Shown here piece after piece: positions 51,185-60,965 of a stretch of 64,000 nucleotides of DNA. This DNA is from Prevotella sp. GTDB taxonomy: Bacteria > Bacteroidota > Bacteroidia > Bacteroidales > Bacteroidaceae. Every line of letters starts with the position of its first letter. Positions within the stretch are counted from its first letter, which is position 1. Location: contig JAFUTI010000002.1 in assembly GCA_017471465.1 (NCBI GenBank), positions 1-64,000 on the forward strand, given 5' to 3'. Both the position numbers and the translations under genes were made by a program. Below the pieces are notes generated by a model. It saw only the letters and a program-made list of their open reading frames with translations. It had not been told where the DNA came from and did not search any database.

Positions 51185-54157
51185 TCACTGCAACGTGACA
51201 GCCATGAGGCCGATGACAACGTCGTTAGACAACGTACGGACAGTCAGGCTGCGCAGTTTCTTCTGAGGATTCAACGGCATGGAGAGTATCTGGGCTGCAC
51301 CACCAGGTATTTCACGACCATAGACGCCCTTGATGCCCAGCACACGGCCCAAATTGCGGCTCACAACCGGTTTCCCGTCTTCTGTAGCCTTACCAAGACA
51401 GACGCGCAAGGGACGGGGATCGGCAGCATAGAAAGCCTTGCCGTCGATGTAGTAGTCCTGTTCGATGGGACACCAGTTGTCGGGATTGCGCAGCACGAGC
51501 GTGTCGGTCGTATTGTCTTGATAGGAAACAATAACAAGTCCATTGGCGATGCGGCTCTGCATGTGGTTGGTGCTACCGGCCATCAACAGGTGAGCTACCG
51601 CGGCACTGCCCTTCAATGGAATCGCCACCGCATCGGGATAGTTGTCCCAAAGGCTGGTATAAACGATATTAGGACCTTGTCTTGGCGTATGGAAAGGGAT
51701 GTTCGCGACTACGATATGATCGCGCACTATCAAGGAACGGAAAACGGAGTCGTTGATGTCGGCCGTCAGCTGCGGATGACACCACTCGCCGATACCCTGC
51801 ACGGGAATCTGCAGTGTCGTGGTCTGCGGACGGGGCGAGAGATACTGGTTTTTGAAGATCTCGTCAACACGGGCGTTGAACACCTTGTCGAACTTCTGGA
51901 GACGCGGCTTTGCTGTGCTTGCCAATGCGGCATTGGCATAGCGAGGCTTCTCGTTCGCCTTCGGGCCGTTCAACCTCATAGAACGGTCAGCCTGGGTTAC
52001 CTCAATAACTTGATGTAGCTCGCTGCTCCCCTCGGTATCGCGATATTGACCTTTGTCTAAGTTCTGGCGGATAATAATCTTCAAAGGCTGACGGAAATTC
52101 TGGGAAATATCATAGTGCTCCACCCCATCCTTACGCGTATATTTATAAGATAGGTATGGCGTCGTAACACTGACGCTGTCCCATGTGCTGGGGAAACCGG
52201 GGCGGATGATGCAACAGCCGTCGAGGGCCTGGGGAATGATGCCAAAGAGCCCCTGCACAAGCGTGCGCGACGAGATGCCGATGCAGTCGCCGAAGTCGCG
52301 GTAGCACTCGCCACGGGCGGCATCGTAATAGCTGATCTGCCCGAAGTTGCCTGGGCACTGTCCATAGTACATCTGGTCCATGACATTGCCCATCAGCAGA
52401 CGGTAGCCCTCGTCGCTGCGACCTGCCTCGAAGAAGGCCAGCGCCGTGTGCATGACCTCGGCCGCCGCCACATTGTTGATACTCCAGGAATAGGGCATCC
52501 AGTTGGAGGTGGCAATGGTTTGATAGCCAGTCTTTTCGACGTCGATATGCGGAATATGGCTGCTCACCCACCCCGTGGCCTGCCAAGCCTGCTCGGGCGA
52601 ACAGGCACCGCAGTCGATAGGCGTGTAGACCGACCAGACGGCGGGACTCTCGTGGAGGCGCTTCAGCCCCATGACGTCCTGATACTCTGCCCAGACGCCA
52701 TTATCGGTCATCCACAGACGCTCATTCATAGCTTTGAGGATAGCGTCGGCTTCCTCGCGATAGGGCGTGGAATTCTCACCTATGATGTCGGCAATACGTG
52801 CCGCCAGCCGGTTGCCACGGTAATTATAGGCCGACGAATGGGTGACGGCACCGCCGCTGTAGTAGAGGGCGTCGCTGGCCCAGATGCAGCAGTAGGCGTC
52901 GTAGAGGTGGTCACCGTCGGGGTCGTAGTTGCGCTTCTCCCACGCCAGATGGCTCTTGATGACGGGCCACATCTGACGCATGTACAGCGTGTCGGCGTCA
53001 TACTGGAAGTGCCACAGCAGCTCGTCCATGTAGTTCAGGTTCATGTCGTAGTGGTGCATCTGGTCGTTACGTTCAGGGTTGCGGCAGATGTAGCCATTGC
53101 TGTACATCTGCGTACCCCACCGCTTCTCGGCCCGCGCCATCTGCATCGTCGGATCTTGCGAAGGGTGCGGGATGGTTGGCTCAACGCCAGTCACCTGACT
53201 CTTAGCGTAGGCATCGAAGTGGCTGCGCTGGCGGTCATTCCAGCCCAACACGTCACCCACGTAGGCAGCACGCCAGCCGGCCAACGGCATACGCCAGCCC
53301 ACGCAGCCGTGCAGCCACGTCTTGCCGTCCCAGTCGCCATCGGCGGCCAGGGCCAGGGCACTGCCCAGAGTGTTGATGTAGGGGTCGGGGGTCTGGAATC
53401 TGATGCGCTGACAAAGCTGCATGTTATGACGGTTAGCCGCCGCAAAGCGGTCACGGGCCTCATGGACAGGCAGCGCCACAATCTGGTTGATGCTGTCGAT
53501 GACGAAATAAGTGTCGCTGTAGTAGCCCTCATGGCTGCCATCCATAGCTGGCGCCAGCCACTCGTAGCGCTGCAAGCCCTTCTCGCCGGGAGCAGCCTCG
53601 AACACGCCGGGCTTGTCGGCACCGATGTCACCATTGCGGTGCAGCTTGGGATTGGCAATCTCGCACATACGCGCTTCCATCCGCACAGGCTCTTTGAACC
53701 ACGAACTGCGGAACCACCAAACGGCCCCCTCCCTGTCAGGACTGGCAACCACCTGCAGCTCCAGCATCTGATGCTCGCCCCAACGGGCATCGCGCAACAG
53801 ATAGCGGCGCATACCATTCGTATAATAGGCCTTGCTATAGTCGGTAGAGTCGAGCGGCACACCGTTCACCACGAAACGCAGGTGACGGTGGTGGTTCTTC
53901 TTGACAATGGCGAAGACGGGACGGTCGCTGGTCTCAATGCGATAGTCCGTCCACCCGCCATAGAGAGCCCGCGTAAAACGATTTTTTCCGTTTTCGCAGA
54001 CGAAGGCGCTGGCCATAGGAAAATACTGCTGACTACGCTCGACCCCGATCTTGTCGAGGTTATAGGATTTAGACTCGATGAAGTCGCCCACCTTCTGCTT
54101 CTGGGCATAGGCGACAGTGCCTGTCAAAAAGGCAAGTAGTAGATATAGTTTTCTCAT
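51185..54157 (-). CDS. Large secreted putative glycoside hydrolase ((alpha/alpha)6 type, DUF4450-like)
   Basis: 990 residues with signal peptide MRKLYLLLAFLTGTVAYAQ. The N-terminal beta domain (about 20-270; LYGGWTDYRIETSDRPVFAIVKKNHHRHLRFVVNG) precedes a helical toroid (about 280-700; GWRMPLAGWRAAYVGDVLGW, HHYDMNLNYMDELLWHFQYDADTLYMRQMWPVIKSHLAWEKRNYDPDGDHLYD), the pattern of GH-like (alpha/alpha)6 enzymes; a C-terminal beta region follows. It resembles Bacteroidetes DUF4450 proteins in carbohydrate loci. Catalytic residues and substrate are not assigned. The -7 box TATCTTTG (54165-54172) is 7 nt from ATG 54157, so the mRNA is probably leaderless. Confidence 0.65.
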   Translation of the reverse strand: MRKLYLLLAFLTGTVAYAQKQKVGDFIESKSYNLDKIGVERSQQYFPMASAFVCENGKNRFTRALYGGWTDYRIETSDRPVFAIVKKNHHRHLRFVVNGVPLDSTDYSKAYYTNGMRRYLLRDARWGEHQMLELQVVASPDREGAVWWFRSSWFKEPVRMEARMCEIANPKLHRNGDIGADKPGVFEAAPGEKGLQRYEWLAPAMDGSHEGYYSDTYFVIDSINQIVALPVHEARDRFAAANRHNMQLCQRIRFQTPDPYINTLGSALALAADGDWDGKTWLHGCVGWRMPLAGWRAAYVGDVLGWNDRQRSHFDAYAKSQVTGVEPTIPHPSQDPTMQMARAEKRWGTQMYSNGYICRNPERNDQMHHYDMNLNYMDELLWHFQYDADTLYMRQMWPVIKSHLAWEKRNYDPDGDHLYDAYCCIWASDALYYSGGAVTHSSAYNYRGNRLAARIADIIGENSTPYREEADAILKAMNERLWMTDNGVWAEYQDVMGLKRLHESPAVWSVYTPIDCGACSPEQAWQATGWVSSHIPHIDVEKTGYQTIATSNWMPYSWSINNVAAAEVMHTALAFFEAGRSDEGYRLLMGNVMDQMYYGQCPGNFGQISYYDAARGECYRDFGDCIGISSRTLVQGLFGIIPQALDGCCIIRPGFPSTWDSVSVTTPYLSYKYTRKDGVEHYDISQNFRQPLKIIIRQNLDKGQYRDTEGSSELHQVIEVTQADRSMRLNGPKANEKPRYANAALASTAKPRLQKFDKVFNARVDEIFKNQYLSPRPQTTTLQIPVQGIGEWCHPQLTADINDSVFRSLIVRDHIVVANIPFHTPRQGPNIVYTSLWDNYPDAVAIPLKGSAAVAHLLMAGSTNHMQSRIANGLVIVSYQDNTTDTLVLRNPDNWCPIEQDYYIDGKAFYAADPRPLRVCLGKATEDGKPVVSRNLGRVLGIKGVYGREIPGGAAQILSMPLNPQKKLRSLTVRTLSNDVVIGLMAVTLQ

Positions 54158-54164
54158 ACGTCTG

Positions 54165-54172
54165 CAAAGATA
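54165..54172 (-). promoter_or_regulatory. -7 box of the DUF4450-like gene, leaderless geometry
   Basis: Minus strand TATCTTTG with seven bases between it and ATG 54157. The -33 region falls in the 9-mer repeat at 54181-54223 and shows no TTTG. Confidence 0.5.
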
Positions 54173-54180
54173 TGAAGAAA

Positions 54181-54223
54181 AAAGAAGTTAAAGAAGTTAT
54201 AGAAGTTAAAGAAGTTAAAGAAG
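54181..54223. repeat. Tandem 9-mer repeat
   Basis: AAAGAAGTT, AAAGAAGTT, ATAGAAGTT, AAAGAAGTT, AAAGAAG. It lies between the -7 box of the DUF4450-like gene and the terminator at 54233-54270, where a change in copy number would alter promoter-upstream spacing. Confidence 0.85.
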
Positions 54224-54232
54224 AGGCTACGC

Positions 54233-54270
54233 ATACAAAAAAAACGAGACGTCACCACGACGTCCCGTTT
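54233..54270 (-). terminator. Intrinsic terminator of the candidate small RNA
   Basis: Stem AAACGAGACGTC (54242-54253) with GACGTCCCGTTT (54259-54270), one A-C mismatch, loop ACCAC. On the minus strand it is followed by eight T residues. Confidence 0.85.
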
Positions 54271-54332
54271 CAAAAACAAACTACTTAAAAACTAATCTAC
54301 TAAAACAAATCAAAAATATCTTTTTCCTTTCT
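54233..54332 (-). ncRNA. Candidate small RNA, about 100 nt
   Basis: A promoter with both boxes at ideal spacing (54338-54369, minus) starts transcription near 54332, and a strong terminator ends it near 54233. No start codon with a usable frame lies between. The transcript would be A/U-rich with a terminal GC hairpin. It could be an independent small RNA or a leader that attenuates transcription into the DUF4450-like gene 75 nt further on, although that gene has its own -7 box. It does not match an RNA family I recognise. Confidence 0.5.
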
Positions 54333-54337
54333 GCGTG

Positions 54338-54369
54338 CAAAATTACTACGTTTTCGGATATTTACCAAA
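54338..54369 (-). promoter_or_regulatory. Promoter of the candidate small RNA
   Basis: Minus strand TTTG (54366-54369), exactly 20 nt, then TAATTTTG (54338-54345). Among the best matches to the Bacteroidetes consensus in the window. Confidence 0.75.
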
Positions 54370-54370
54370 T

Positions 54371-54440
54371 AAAAATGTCTCAAAACATTTCATATTTGAC
54401 TTATGTCAAAGGGGGAAAGAGACAAAATGACCCTTCCCCC
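54371..54440 (-). terminator. Hairpins downstream of groEL
   Basis: Reading leftward from groEL there are three potential stems: GGGGGAA with TTCCCCC (54411-54417/54434-54440), TTTGAC with GTCAAA (54395-54400/54405-54410), and AAATGT with ACATTT (54373-54378/54385-54390), the last followed by a T-rich stretch. One of these probably ends the groESL transcript just before the small-RNA promoter. Confidence 0.5.
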
Positions 54441-54467
54441 CTATTTTGACTACTGTAGATTGCAAAA

Positions 54468-56138
<1,671 letters not shown>

Positions 56139-56139
56139 T

Positions 56140-56412
56140 TTACTTCTCAATCACTGCCAACACATCGCTCTGACGCATCATCAGATATTTTTCACCTTCA
56201 AACTCAAGTTCCGTGCCGCTGTACTTTCCGTAGAGGACCTCGTCGCCAGGTTTCAGAATCATCTGCTCATCCTTGGTTCCCTGACCTACGGCTTTGATAG
56301 TGCCATGCAGGGGTTTCTCCTTGGCGGTATCAGGAATGATGATGCCACCGATTTTCTCTTCTGCCGGTGCTGGCGATACCAACACACGGTCTGCTAATGG
56401 TTTAATGTTCAT
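56140..56412 (-). CDS. groES: Co-chaperonin GroES (10 kDa)
   Basis: 90 residues. It caps the GroEL chamber. [45 protein letters not shown] with the mobile loop, and a C-terminal DVLAVIEK, are typical. First gene of the groESL operon. No CIRCE element was found upstream; instead there is an inverted repeat with a sigma-54-like sequence at 56461-56503. Confidence 0.98.
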   Translation of the reverse strand: MNIKPLADRVLVSPAPAEEKIGGIIIPDTAKEKPLHGTIKAVGQGTKDEQMILKPGDEVLYGKYSGTELEFEGEKYLMMRQSDVLAVIEK

Positions 56413-56460
56413 AATGCTTTGTTTTTATTGAATGTTTTATAAATTGTCTGACACATTACA

Positions 56461-56503
56461 AGCTAAAACCGTGCCAAAACGTCAGAACTGACATTTTGGC
56501 ACG
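56461..56503 (-). promoter_or_regulatory. Inverted repeat and sigma-54-like promoter upstream of groESL
   Basis: 56470-56503 is a near-perfect palindrome (CGTGCCAAAACGTCAG, two bases, then its inverse with one mismatch). Its groES-proximal arm runs into TGGCACGGTTTTAGCT on the minus strand (56461-56476), which has the GG-N10-GC spacing of a -24/-12 promoter. A start about 12 nt further would leave a leader near 38 nt. No TAnnTTTG box is present in the 131 nt spacer. Interpretation by pattern only. Confidence 0.4.
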
Positions 56504-56543
56504 ATTTTCAGTATGGCACAATAAGACTTGACAGCCTTTTTAC

Positions 56544-57890
56544 TTACTGGATATTAACATCCTTAACCTTACAGTTATCAATAAGAGCGGGCTCAAAGGC
56601 CTTTTTGTCATCCTTAACGTTGATGTTCTCAAAAGTAAAATCCGTCAGTTTGTACTTGTCGCTCTTGCCGACATCAAAGAAGTTCTTGGTAGTCATCTGG
56701 ATGTTGCGAATGGTGATGTTGTTACACTGTGACAGCGGCATATCCTGACGGTCTCCGGGCTTGAAGAACTGCGTCCAGGGACGGACGACAAGGAACGAGC
56801 CACACTGTCCTGTAATATCTTCGACGGTGACATACTCGTAGTGCTGTGGCGTGTCGGGGCGCATCTTCAGCCATAGTACACGTGTAGCCGACTTTACATG
56901 GATACGTCGCAGGATGACATTACGGTCGTCAAGTGATTCTGAGCCAAGAGTCAGACAACCATGGACCTTGCCATAGGTACAATCCTCAATAAGTATGTTA
57001 CGGCAGGGACCGTTCGTCGTATCCTTATCAGCCCAAGTGCCCTTGCCACCCTTCAGAACAACGGCATCATCATTAACATGCATATAGCAGCCATGAATAA
57101 GTACGTCGGAGCAGACATCAAGATCAATAGCATCGCTCGATGGTGCACCACGCTTCGGATCAACAGGCGTCACATTCTCTGTCGGTGCATAGATAAAACA
57201 GCCCAGATAGCGGACGCGCTCACAGCGATAGAGGTGATTGGTCCAGAAAGGTGAATTGATGATTTTGACATCCTGTACTGTCACATCTTTGCTATTAGAA
57301 ATGTACACATTACGCGGACGAAGGGCTTCCAGGTTGGTACAGTTCTTATCGTACTTACGGCGAATCCAGAACTCCTCCCAGTAAGGCTGGCCGTTACCGT
57401 TGATAGTGCCAGGACCAGTAATCGTAAATCCGTTGCATCCGTCTGCATTAACCAATGCAGCGAAATAGTCGAGTGTCTGTCCCTCCATGCGTGTCTTCAC
57501 AACGGGGAAGTGCTTGATGCGCGTACTCCCCTGCAACTCGCCGCCCTCCTCAATCATCAGGTGGGTCTTCGGCTTGAAGAAAAGGGCACCGCTGACAAAG
57601 GTTCCGCGGGGGATGACGACAACACCTCCACCCTCTTGTGCACAGCGGTCAATGACGGCCTGTAGCTTCTCCGTCTGCACATCTGTACTATAGCCACTGA
57701 CGCCATAGTCGGTGACGACATAGCGTTTCAATCCTGACAAATCGACACGAGTGGTGTCGCTAAACCACTCGGAGATGGGCGTGCCGTCTGGCCACAACTG
57801 AGGGTTCTGCACTTTCTTTTTGCCGACAGCCGCCATACTTACAAAAGCCAGCATCAGCAACAAAACAGTTCTGAAATTCATCGTTTTCAT
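56544..57890 (-). CDS. Secreted polygalacturonase, glycoside hydrolase family 28
   Basis: 448 residues with signal peptide (VLLLMLAFVSMAAVG). A right-handed beta-helix with the GH28 motifs: SSDAIDLDVCSDVLIHGCYMHVNDDAVVLKGG (catalytic Asp pair), YGKVHGCLTLGSES (His), and a basic residue in RVLWLKMR. It hydrolyses alpha-1,4-galacturonide bonds, so it can finish the work of the pectin locus at 0.4-22 kb although it stands alone. Its -7 box TATTTTTG lies at 57914-57921. The start was taken at ATG 57890; the second Met at 57881 is possible. Confidence 0.9.
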   Translation of the reverse strand: MKTMNFRTVLLLMLAFVSMAAVGKKKVQNPQLWPDGTPISEWFSDTTRVDLSGLKRYVVTDYGVSGYSTDVQTEKLQAVIDRCAQEGGGVVVIPRGTFVSGALFFKPKTHLMIEEGGELQGSTRIKHFPVVKTRMEGQTLDYFAALVNADGCNGFTITGPGTINGNGQPYWEEFWIRRKYDKNCTNLEALRPRNVYISNSKDVTVQDVKIINSPFWTNHLYRCERVRYLGCFIYAPTENVTPVDPKRGAPSSDAIDLDVCSDVLIHGCYMHVNDDAVVLKGGKGTWADKDTTNGPCRNILIEDCTYGKVHGCLTLGSESLDDRNVILRRIHVKSATRVLWLKMRPDTPQHYEYVTVEDITGQCGSFLVVRPWTQFFKPGDRQDMPLSQCNNITIRNIQMTTKNFFDVGKSDKYKLTDFTFENINVKDDKKAFEPALIDNCKVKDVNIQ

Positions 57891-57913
57891 GTTTTAGCAA
57901 TAGTTTTCTGCTG

Positions 57914-57921
57914 CAAAAATA
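57914..57921 (-). promoter_or_regulatory. -7 box of the GH28 gene
   Basis: Minus strand TATTTTTG, 23 nt upstream of ATG 57890. No clear -33 box. Confidence 0.45.
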
Positions 57922-57964
57922 AGAAAATAATTCCATATTTTAGCGATATTATCAAAAAAATAAC

Positions 57965-57972
57965 TAACTTTG
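57965..57972 (+). promoter_or_regulatory. -7 box of the sppA-lpxK-thiL operon
   Basis: TAACTTTG, 25 nt before ATG 57998. An in-frame TTG at 57989 lies between the box and ATG; it would fall only some 10 nt into the transcript and is not needed. Confidence 0.55.
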
Positions 57973-57997
57973 CCCGCATAAAACTATTTTGACCATT

Positions 57998-59782
57998 ATG
58001 AAAAGCTTCTTTAAGTATCTATTTGCCACCATCTGTGGCTTGTTTGTTTTTACATTTATCGCTGGAATAGTTTTCTTTGCAGTCATCGCCGGTATGGCTT
58101 CATCCGAGAAAACAGCACCTGTCGTAAAGGACAATTCCGTCTTTGTGCTGAAGATGAATGGCATCGTTCAAGAGCGTGCAGAGGAAGAGACGCCTATTGA
58201 TATCCTACTTAACACCAACGAGATGAGCGTCATGGGACTTAATGACATCATTGACGCCATCAAGAAAGCAAAGAATCATCCGGACATCAAAGGCATCTAC
58301 TTGGAAGGAGGAATTACCAGCTACGACGCCCCTGCCACAGCACAACAGATACGTGATGCTCTGAAAGACTTCCGCAAGAGCGGGAAATGGGTTATTGCCT
58401 ATGCCGACAACTACTCTCAGCAGGGCTACTATGTGGCTTCTGTTGCCGACAGTGTGTTTCTAAATACCACGGGAATGATTGAACTCAAGGGTATCGGCGG
58501 CAAACGCGAGTTCATGACAGGTCTGTATGAAAAGCTTGGCGTACGCTACCAGGCTGTGCGAGTAGGCAAGTACAAGAGTGCGGTAGAGACTGTCACTCGT
58601 AAGGATATGAGTCCCGAAAACCGTGAGCAGACAGAAGCTTACCAACAGGGAATCTGGAACCACATGCTAAAGGACATGGCATCCAGCCGAAAGAAACTGA
58701 CAGCAGAGCAGATTGACCAGCTGGTGAGCGATAGCATCATGGCCTTTGCCGCTCCTGATGACTACTTGAAGAGTGGTCTTGTTGATGGACTCTTTTACCC
58801 CGAAGGCATTGTCAACATCATCAAGCAGAAACTTGGCACTGACGACGAGGTCAACCAGTTACTTCTCGGTGACATGACGGCTATGCCAACAGAAGACGGG
58901 GACAAAGGCAGCGAAGTGGCCATCTACTACGCCTATGGTGAAATCATCGACCAGACAACAAACCTCTTTGCCACCGAGCATAACATTATCGGCCAGGAGA
59001 CTGTTGAGGATTTGAACAAGCTGGCAAAAGATGACAATGTGAAGGCTGTCGTCCTGCGCGTCAATTCACCTGGCGGCAGTGCCGTGGCTTCCGAACAGAT
59101 TTGGCACGCGCTGAACCAGCTGAAGGAGAAGAAACCTTTGGTGGTATCCATGGGCGGCCTCGCTGCTTCTGGGGGTTATATGATAAGCGCTGGTGCAAAC
59201 TACATTTTTGCCGAACCGACCACTATTACCGGCAGTATCGGTATCTTCGGACTTGTTCCCAATTTCACAGGTTTGGTGACGGACAAGTTAGGCATCACTT
59301 TCGACGGGACGAAGACTAACCGCTATACCGACTATGAGGAGAACCTGATATTCAGCAATGACAATGCATCTGAGATTGGATTCATGCAAAGCTATGTGGA
59401 CAGGGGCTACCAGTCGTTCCTCAACATTGTGGCCCAGGGCCGCAAGATGAGCAGCGAGCAGGTTCACGAGATTGCCCAGGGCCGCGTATGGCTGGCTTCC
59501 GATGCACTGCCCATCAAGCTCGTCGACAAGCTCGGGTCGTTAGACGATGCTGTGAAAAAAGCTGCCGAACTGGCCAAAGTCAGTGATTATCACACAAAGA
59601 ACTATCCCGAGCCTGATAATTGGTTTGACAGACTGATGGACCAGACAGAGAAAAAGGGCACCTATCTCGATGAAGAGCTGCATGCCGTTCTTGGCGATCT
59701 GTATCAGCCGTTCGTCAATGCCCGTCGCGACCAACAGCGAAACCGTCTGCAGGCACGTCTGCCGTTTCTTTTGAACTTCTAA
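57998..59782 (+). CDS. sppA: Signal peptide peptidase A (protease IV, S49 family)
   Basis: 594 residues. A single N-terminal transmembrane helix (FATICGLFVFTFIAGIVFFAVIAGMA) anchors it; the rest faces the periplasm and degrades cleaved signal peptides and perhaps other membrane peptides. Two tandem S49 domains are present: the general-base Lys is expected in VRVGKYKSAVE (near residue 190) and the nucleophile Ser in MGGLAASGGYMIS (near residue 389), with LRVNSPGGSA before it. It is the first gene of an operon with lpxK 6 nt downstream. Confidence 0.95.
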   Translation: MKSFFKYLFATICGLFVFTFIAGIVFFAVIAGMASSEKTAPVVKDNSVFVLKMNGIVQERAEEETPIDILLNTNEMSVMGLNDIIDAIKKAKNHPDIKGIYLEGGITSYDAPATAQQIRDALKDFRKSGKWVIAYADNYSQQGYYVASVADSVFLNTTGMIELKGIGGKREFMTGLYEKLGVRYQAVRVGKYKSAVETVTRKDMSPENREQTEAYQQGIWNHMLKDMASSRKKLTAEQIDQLVSDSIMAFAAPDDYLKSGLVDGLFYPEGIVNIIKQKLGTDDEVNQLLLGDMTAMPTEDGDKGSEVAIYYAYGEIIDQTTNLFATEHNIIGQETVEDLNKLAKDDNVKAVVLRVNSPGGSAVASEQIWHALNQLKEKKPLVVSMGGLAASGGYMISAGANYIFAEPTTITGSIGIFGLVPNFTGLVTDKLGITFDGTKTNRYTDYEENLIFSNDNASEIGFMQSYVDRGYQSFLNIVAQGRKMSSEQVHEIAQGRVWLASDALPIKLVDKLGSLDDAVKKAAELAKVSDYHTKNYPEPDNWFDRLMDQTEKKGTYLDEELHAVLGDLYQPFVNARRDQQRNRLQARLPFLLNF

Positions 59783-59788
59783 CCACTA

Positions 59789-60949
59789 ATGATGGAAGGC
59801 GACTTCATCAAAATCAACGAGTGGCTGCTGCCACTGAGCTGGTTCTACGGAGTAGGAGTAGGCTTCAGGAATTTCCTCTTCGAAGTGGGGATTCTAAAAA
59901 GCCGTGCTTTTAAGACACCTGTCATCTCAGTGGGGAACATCACCGTCGGCGGCACAGGAAAGACGCCTCATGTGGAATATCTTGTCCGTCTTCTGCATGA
60001 GAAGATGCGAGTGGCAGTGCTCAGCCGAGGTTACAAGCGCAAGAGCACAGGCTTCTTGGTTGCCACAGAAGAGACGCCGATGAAACTCATAGGCGACGAG
60101 CCCTTTCAGATTAAGCGGAAGTTCCCAAACATCACCGTTGCCGTTGACAAAAAACGTACCCGCGGTATTGACCTGCTGGAGAGTAGCCCTCAGGCTCCTG
60201 ACGCTATCTTGCTCGACGACGCCTTTCAACATCGGTATGTCAAGCCGGGTATCAATATCCTTCTCGTCGACTACCACCGTCTCATCATCTATGACAAACT
60301 GCTGCCGGCAGGCCGACTACGTGAGCCACTAAAGGGTAAAGATCGGGCTGACATCGTTATCGTCACCAAATGTCCGAAGGAACTTAAGCCCATGAATTTC
60401 CGTGTCATCACGAAAGCCATGAACCTCTATCCCTACCAGCACCTCTTCTTCACTACGCTCGACTACGACCTGTTGCGACCATTATTTGCGACAGTCTCCA
60501 AGACTCCTGACGACCTATCAATGCAGAACGTGCTGCTTCTAACGGGCATCGCTTCACCGCAGCAACTGATGGAGGATATCAAGCCACTGGTAAAGAGTAT
60601 CACGCCATTGACATTTGCCGATCACCACAATTTCAGCCACAAGGATGTAAAACTACTAAATGAGACCTTTGCGGCCATGCCCGCGCCTAAGTGTATCATC
60701 ACAACAGAAAAAGATGCTGCCAGACTGACCCAGGCAGAGGGCTTTAGTGAAGAGGTTATTAGGAGTCTCTATGTGCAACCCTTACACATCAGTTTCATGC
60801 TCGACCAGGAAGAGGCTTTTAACGACCTTATCACTGGCTATGTCATGAAGAATTCACGTAATCACATTGTGGCTCAGCAAAAGGATAGCCATAAGCACAA
60901 GACCAAGAAGCCAGAAACGACGAAGCCCAAGACCATCAGCTTCCGTTAA
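59789..60949 (+). CDS. lpxK: Tetraacyldisaccharide 4'-kinase (lipid A biosynthesis)
   Basis: 386 residues. It phosphorylates the 4' position of the lipid A precursor at the inner membrane. The N-terminal membrane-associated helix (INEWLLPLSWFYGVGVGFRNFLFEVGIL) is followed by the P-loop VGNITVGGTGKTPH, the catalytic-region DDAFQHR and FADHHNFSHKDV. The last 30 residues form a Lys-rich extension (DSHKHKTKKPETTKPKTISFR) beyond the usual family end. It overlaps nothing but is tightly packed between sppA and thiL. Confidence 0.95.
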   Translation: MMEGDFIKINEWLLPLSWFYGVGVGFRNFLFEVGILKSRAFKTPVISVGNITVGGTGKTPHVEYLVRLLHEKMRVAVLSRGYKRKSTGFLVATEETPMKLIGDEPFQIKRKFPNITVAVDKKRTRGIDLLESSPQAPDAILLDDAFQHRYVKPGINILLVDYHRLIIYDKLLPAGRLREPLKGKDRADIVIVTKCPKELKPMNFRVITKAMNLYPYQHLFFTTLDYDLLRPLFATVSKTPDDLSMQNVLLLTGIASPQQLMEDIKPLVKSITPLTFADHHNFSHKDVKLLNETFAAMPAPKCIITTEKDAARLTQAEGFSEEVIRSLYVQPLHISFMLDQEEAFNDLITGYVMKNSRNHIVAQQKDSHKHKTKKPETTKPKTISFR

Positions 60950-60965
60950 CACTTAGAATATAATT

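Noticed and set aside
52448-54139. 563-codon open frame antisense to the DUF4450-like gene
   Set aside because: It mirrors the codon pattern of a GC-rich coding strand, has no recognisable domain, no promoter, and the sense protein has a signal peptide and coherent fold.
54411-54440. G/C block stem downstream of groEL read as a riboswitch or operator
   Set aside because: A 7 bp stem with a 16 nt loop and no conserved core; more simply part of the groEL 3' end.
56495-56512. Second sigma-54-like sequence on the plus strand of the groES palindrome
   Set aside because: TGGCACGATTTTCAGT lacks GC at the -12 position, and no gene follows on that strand.
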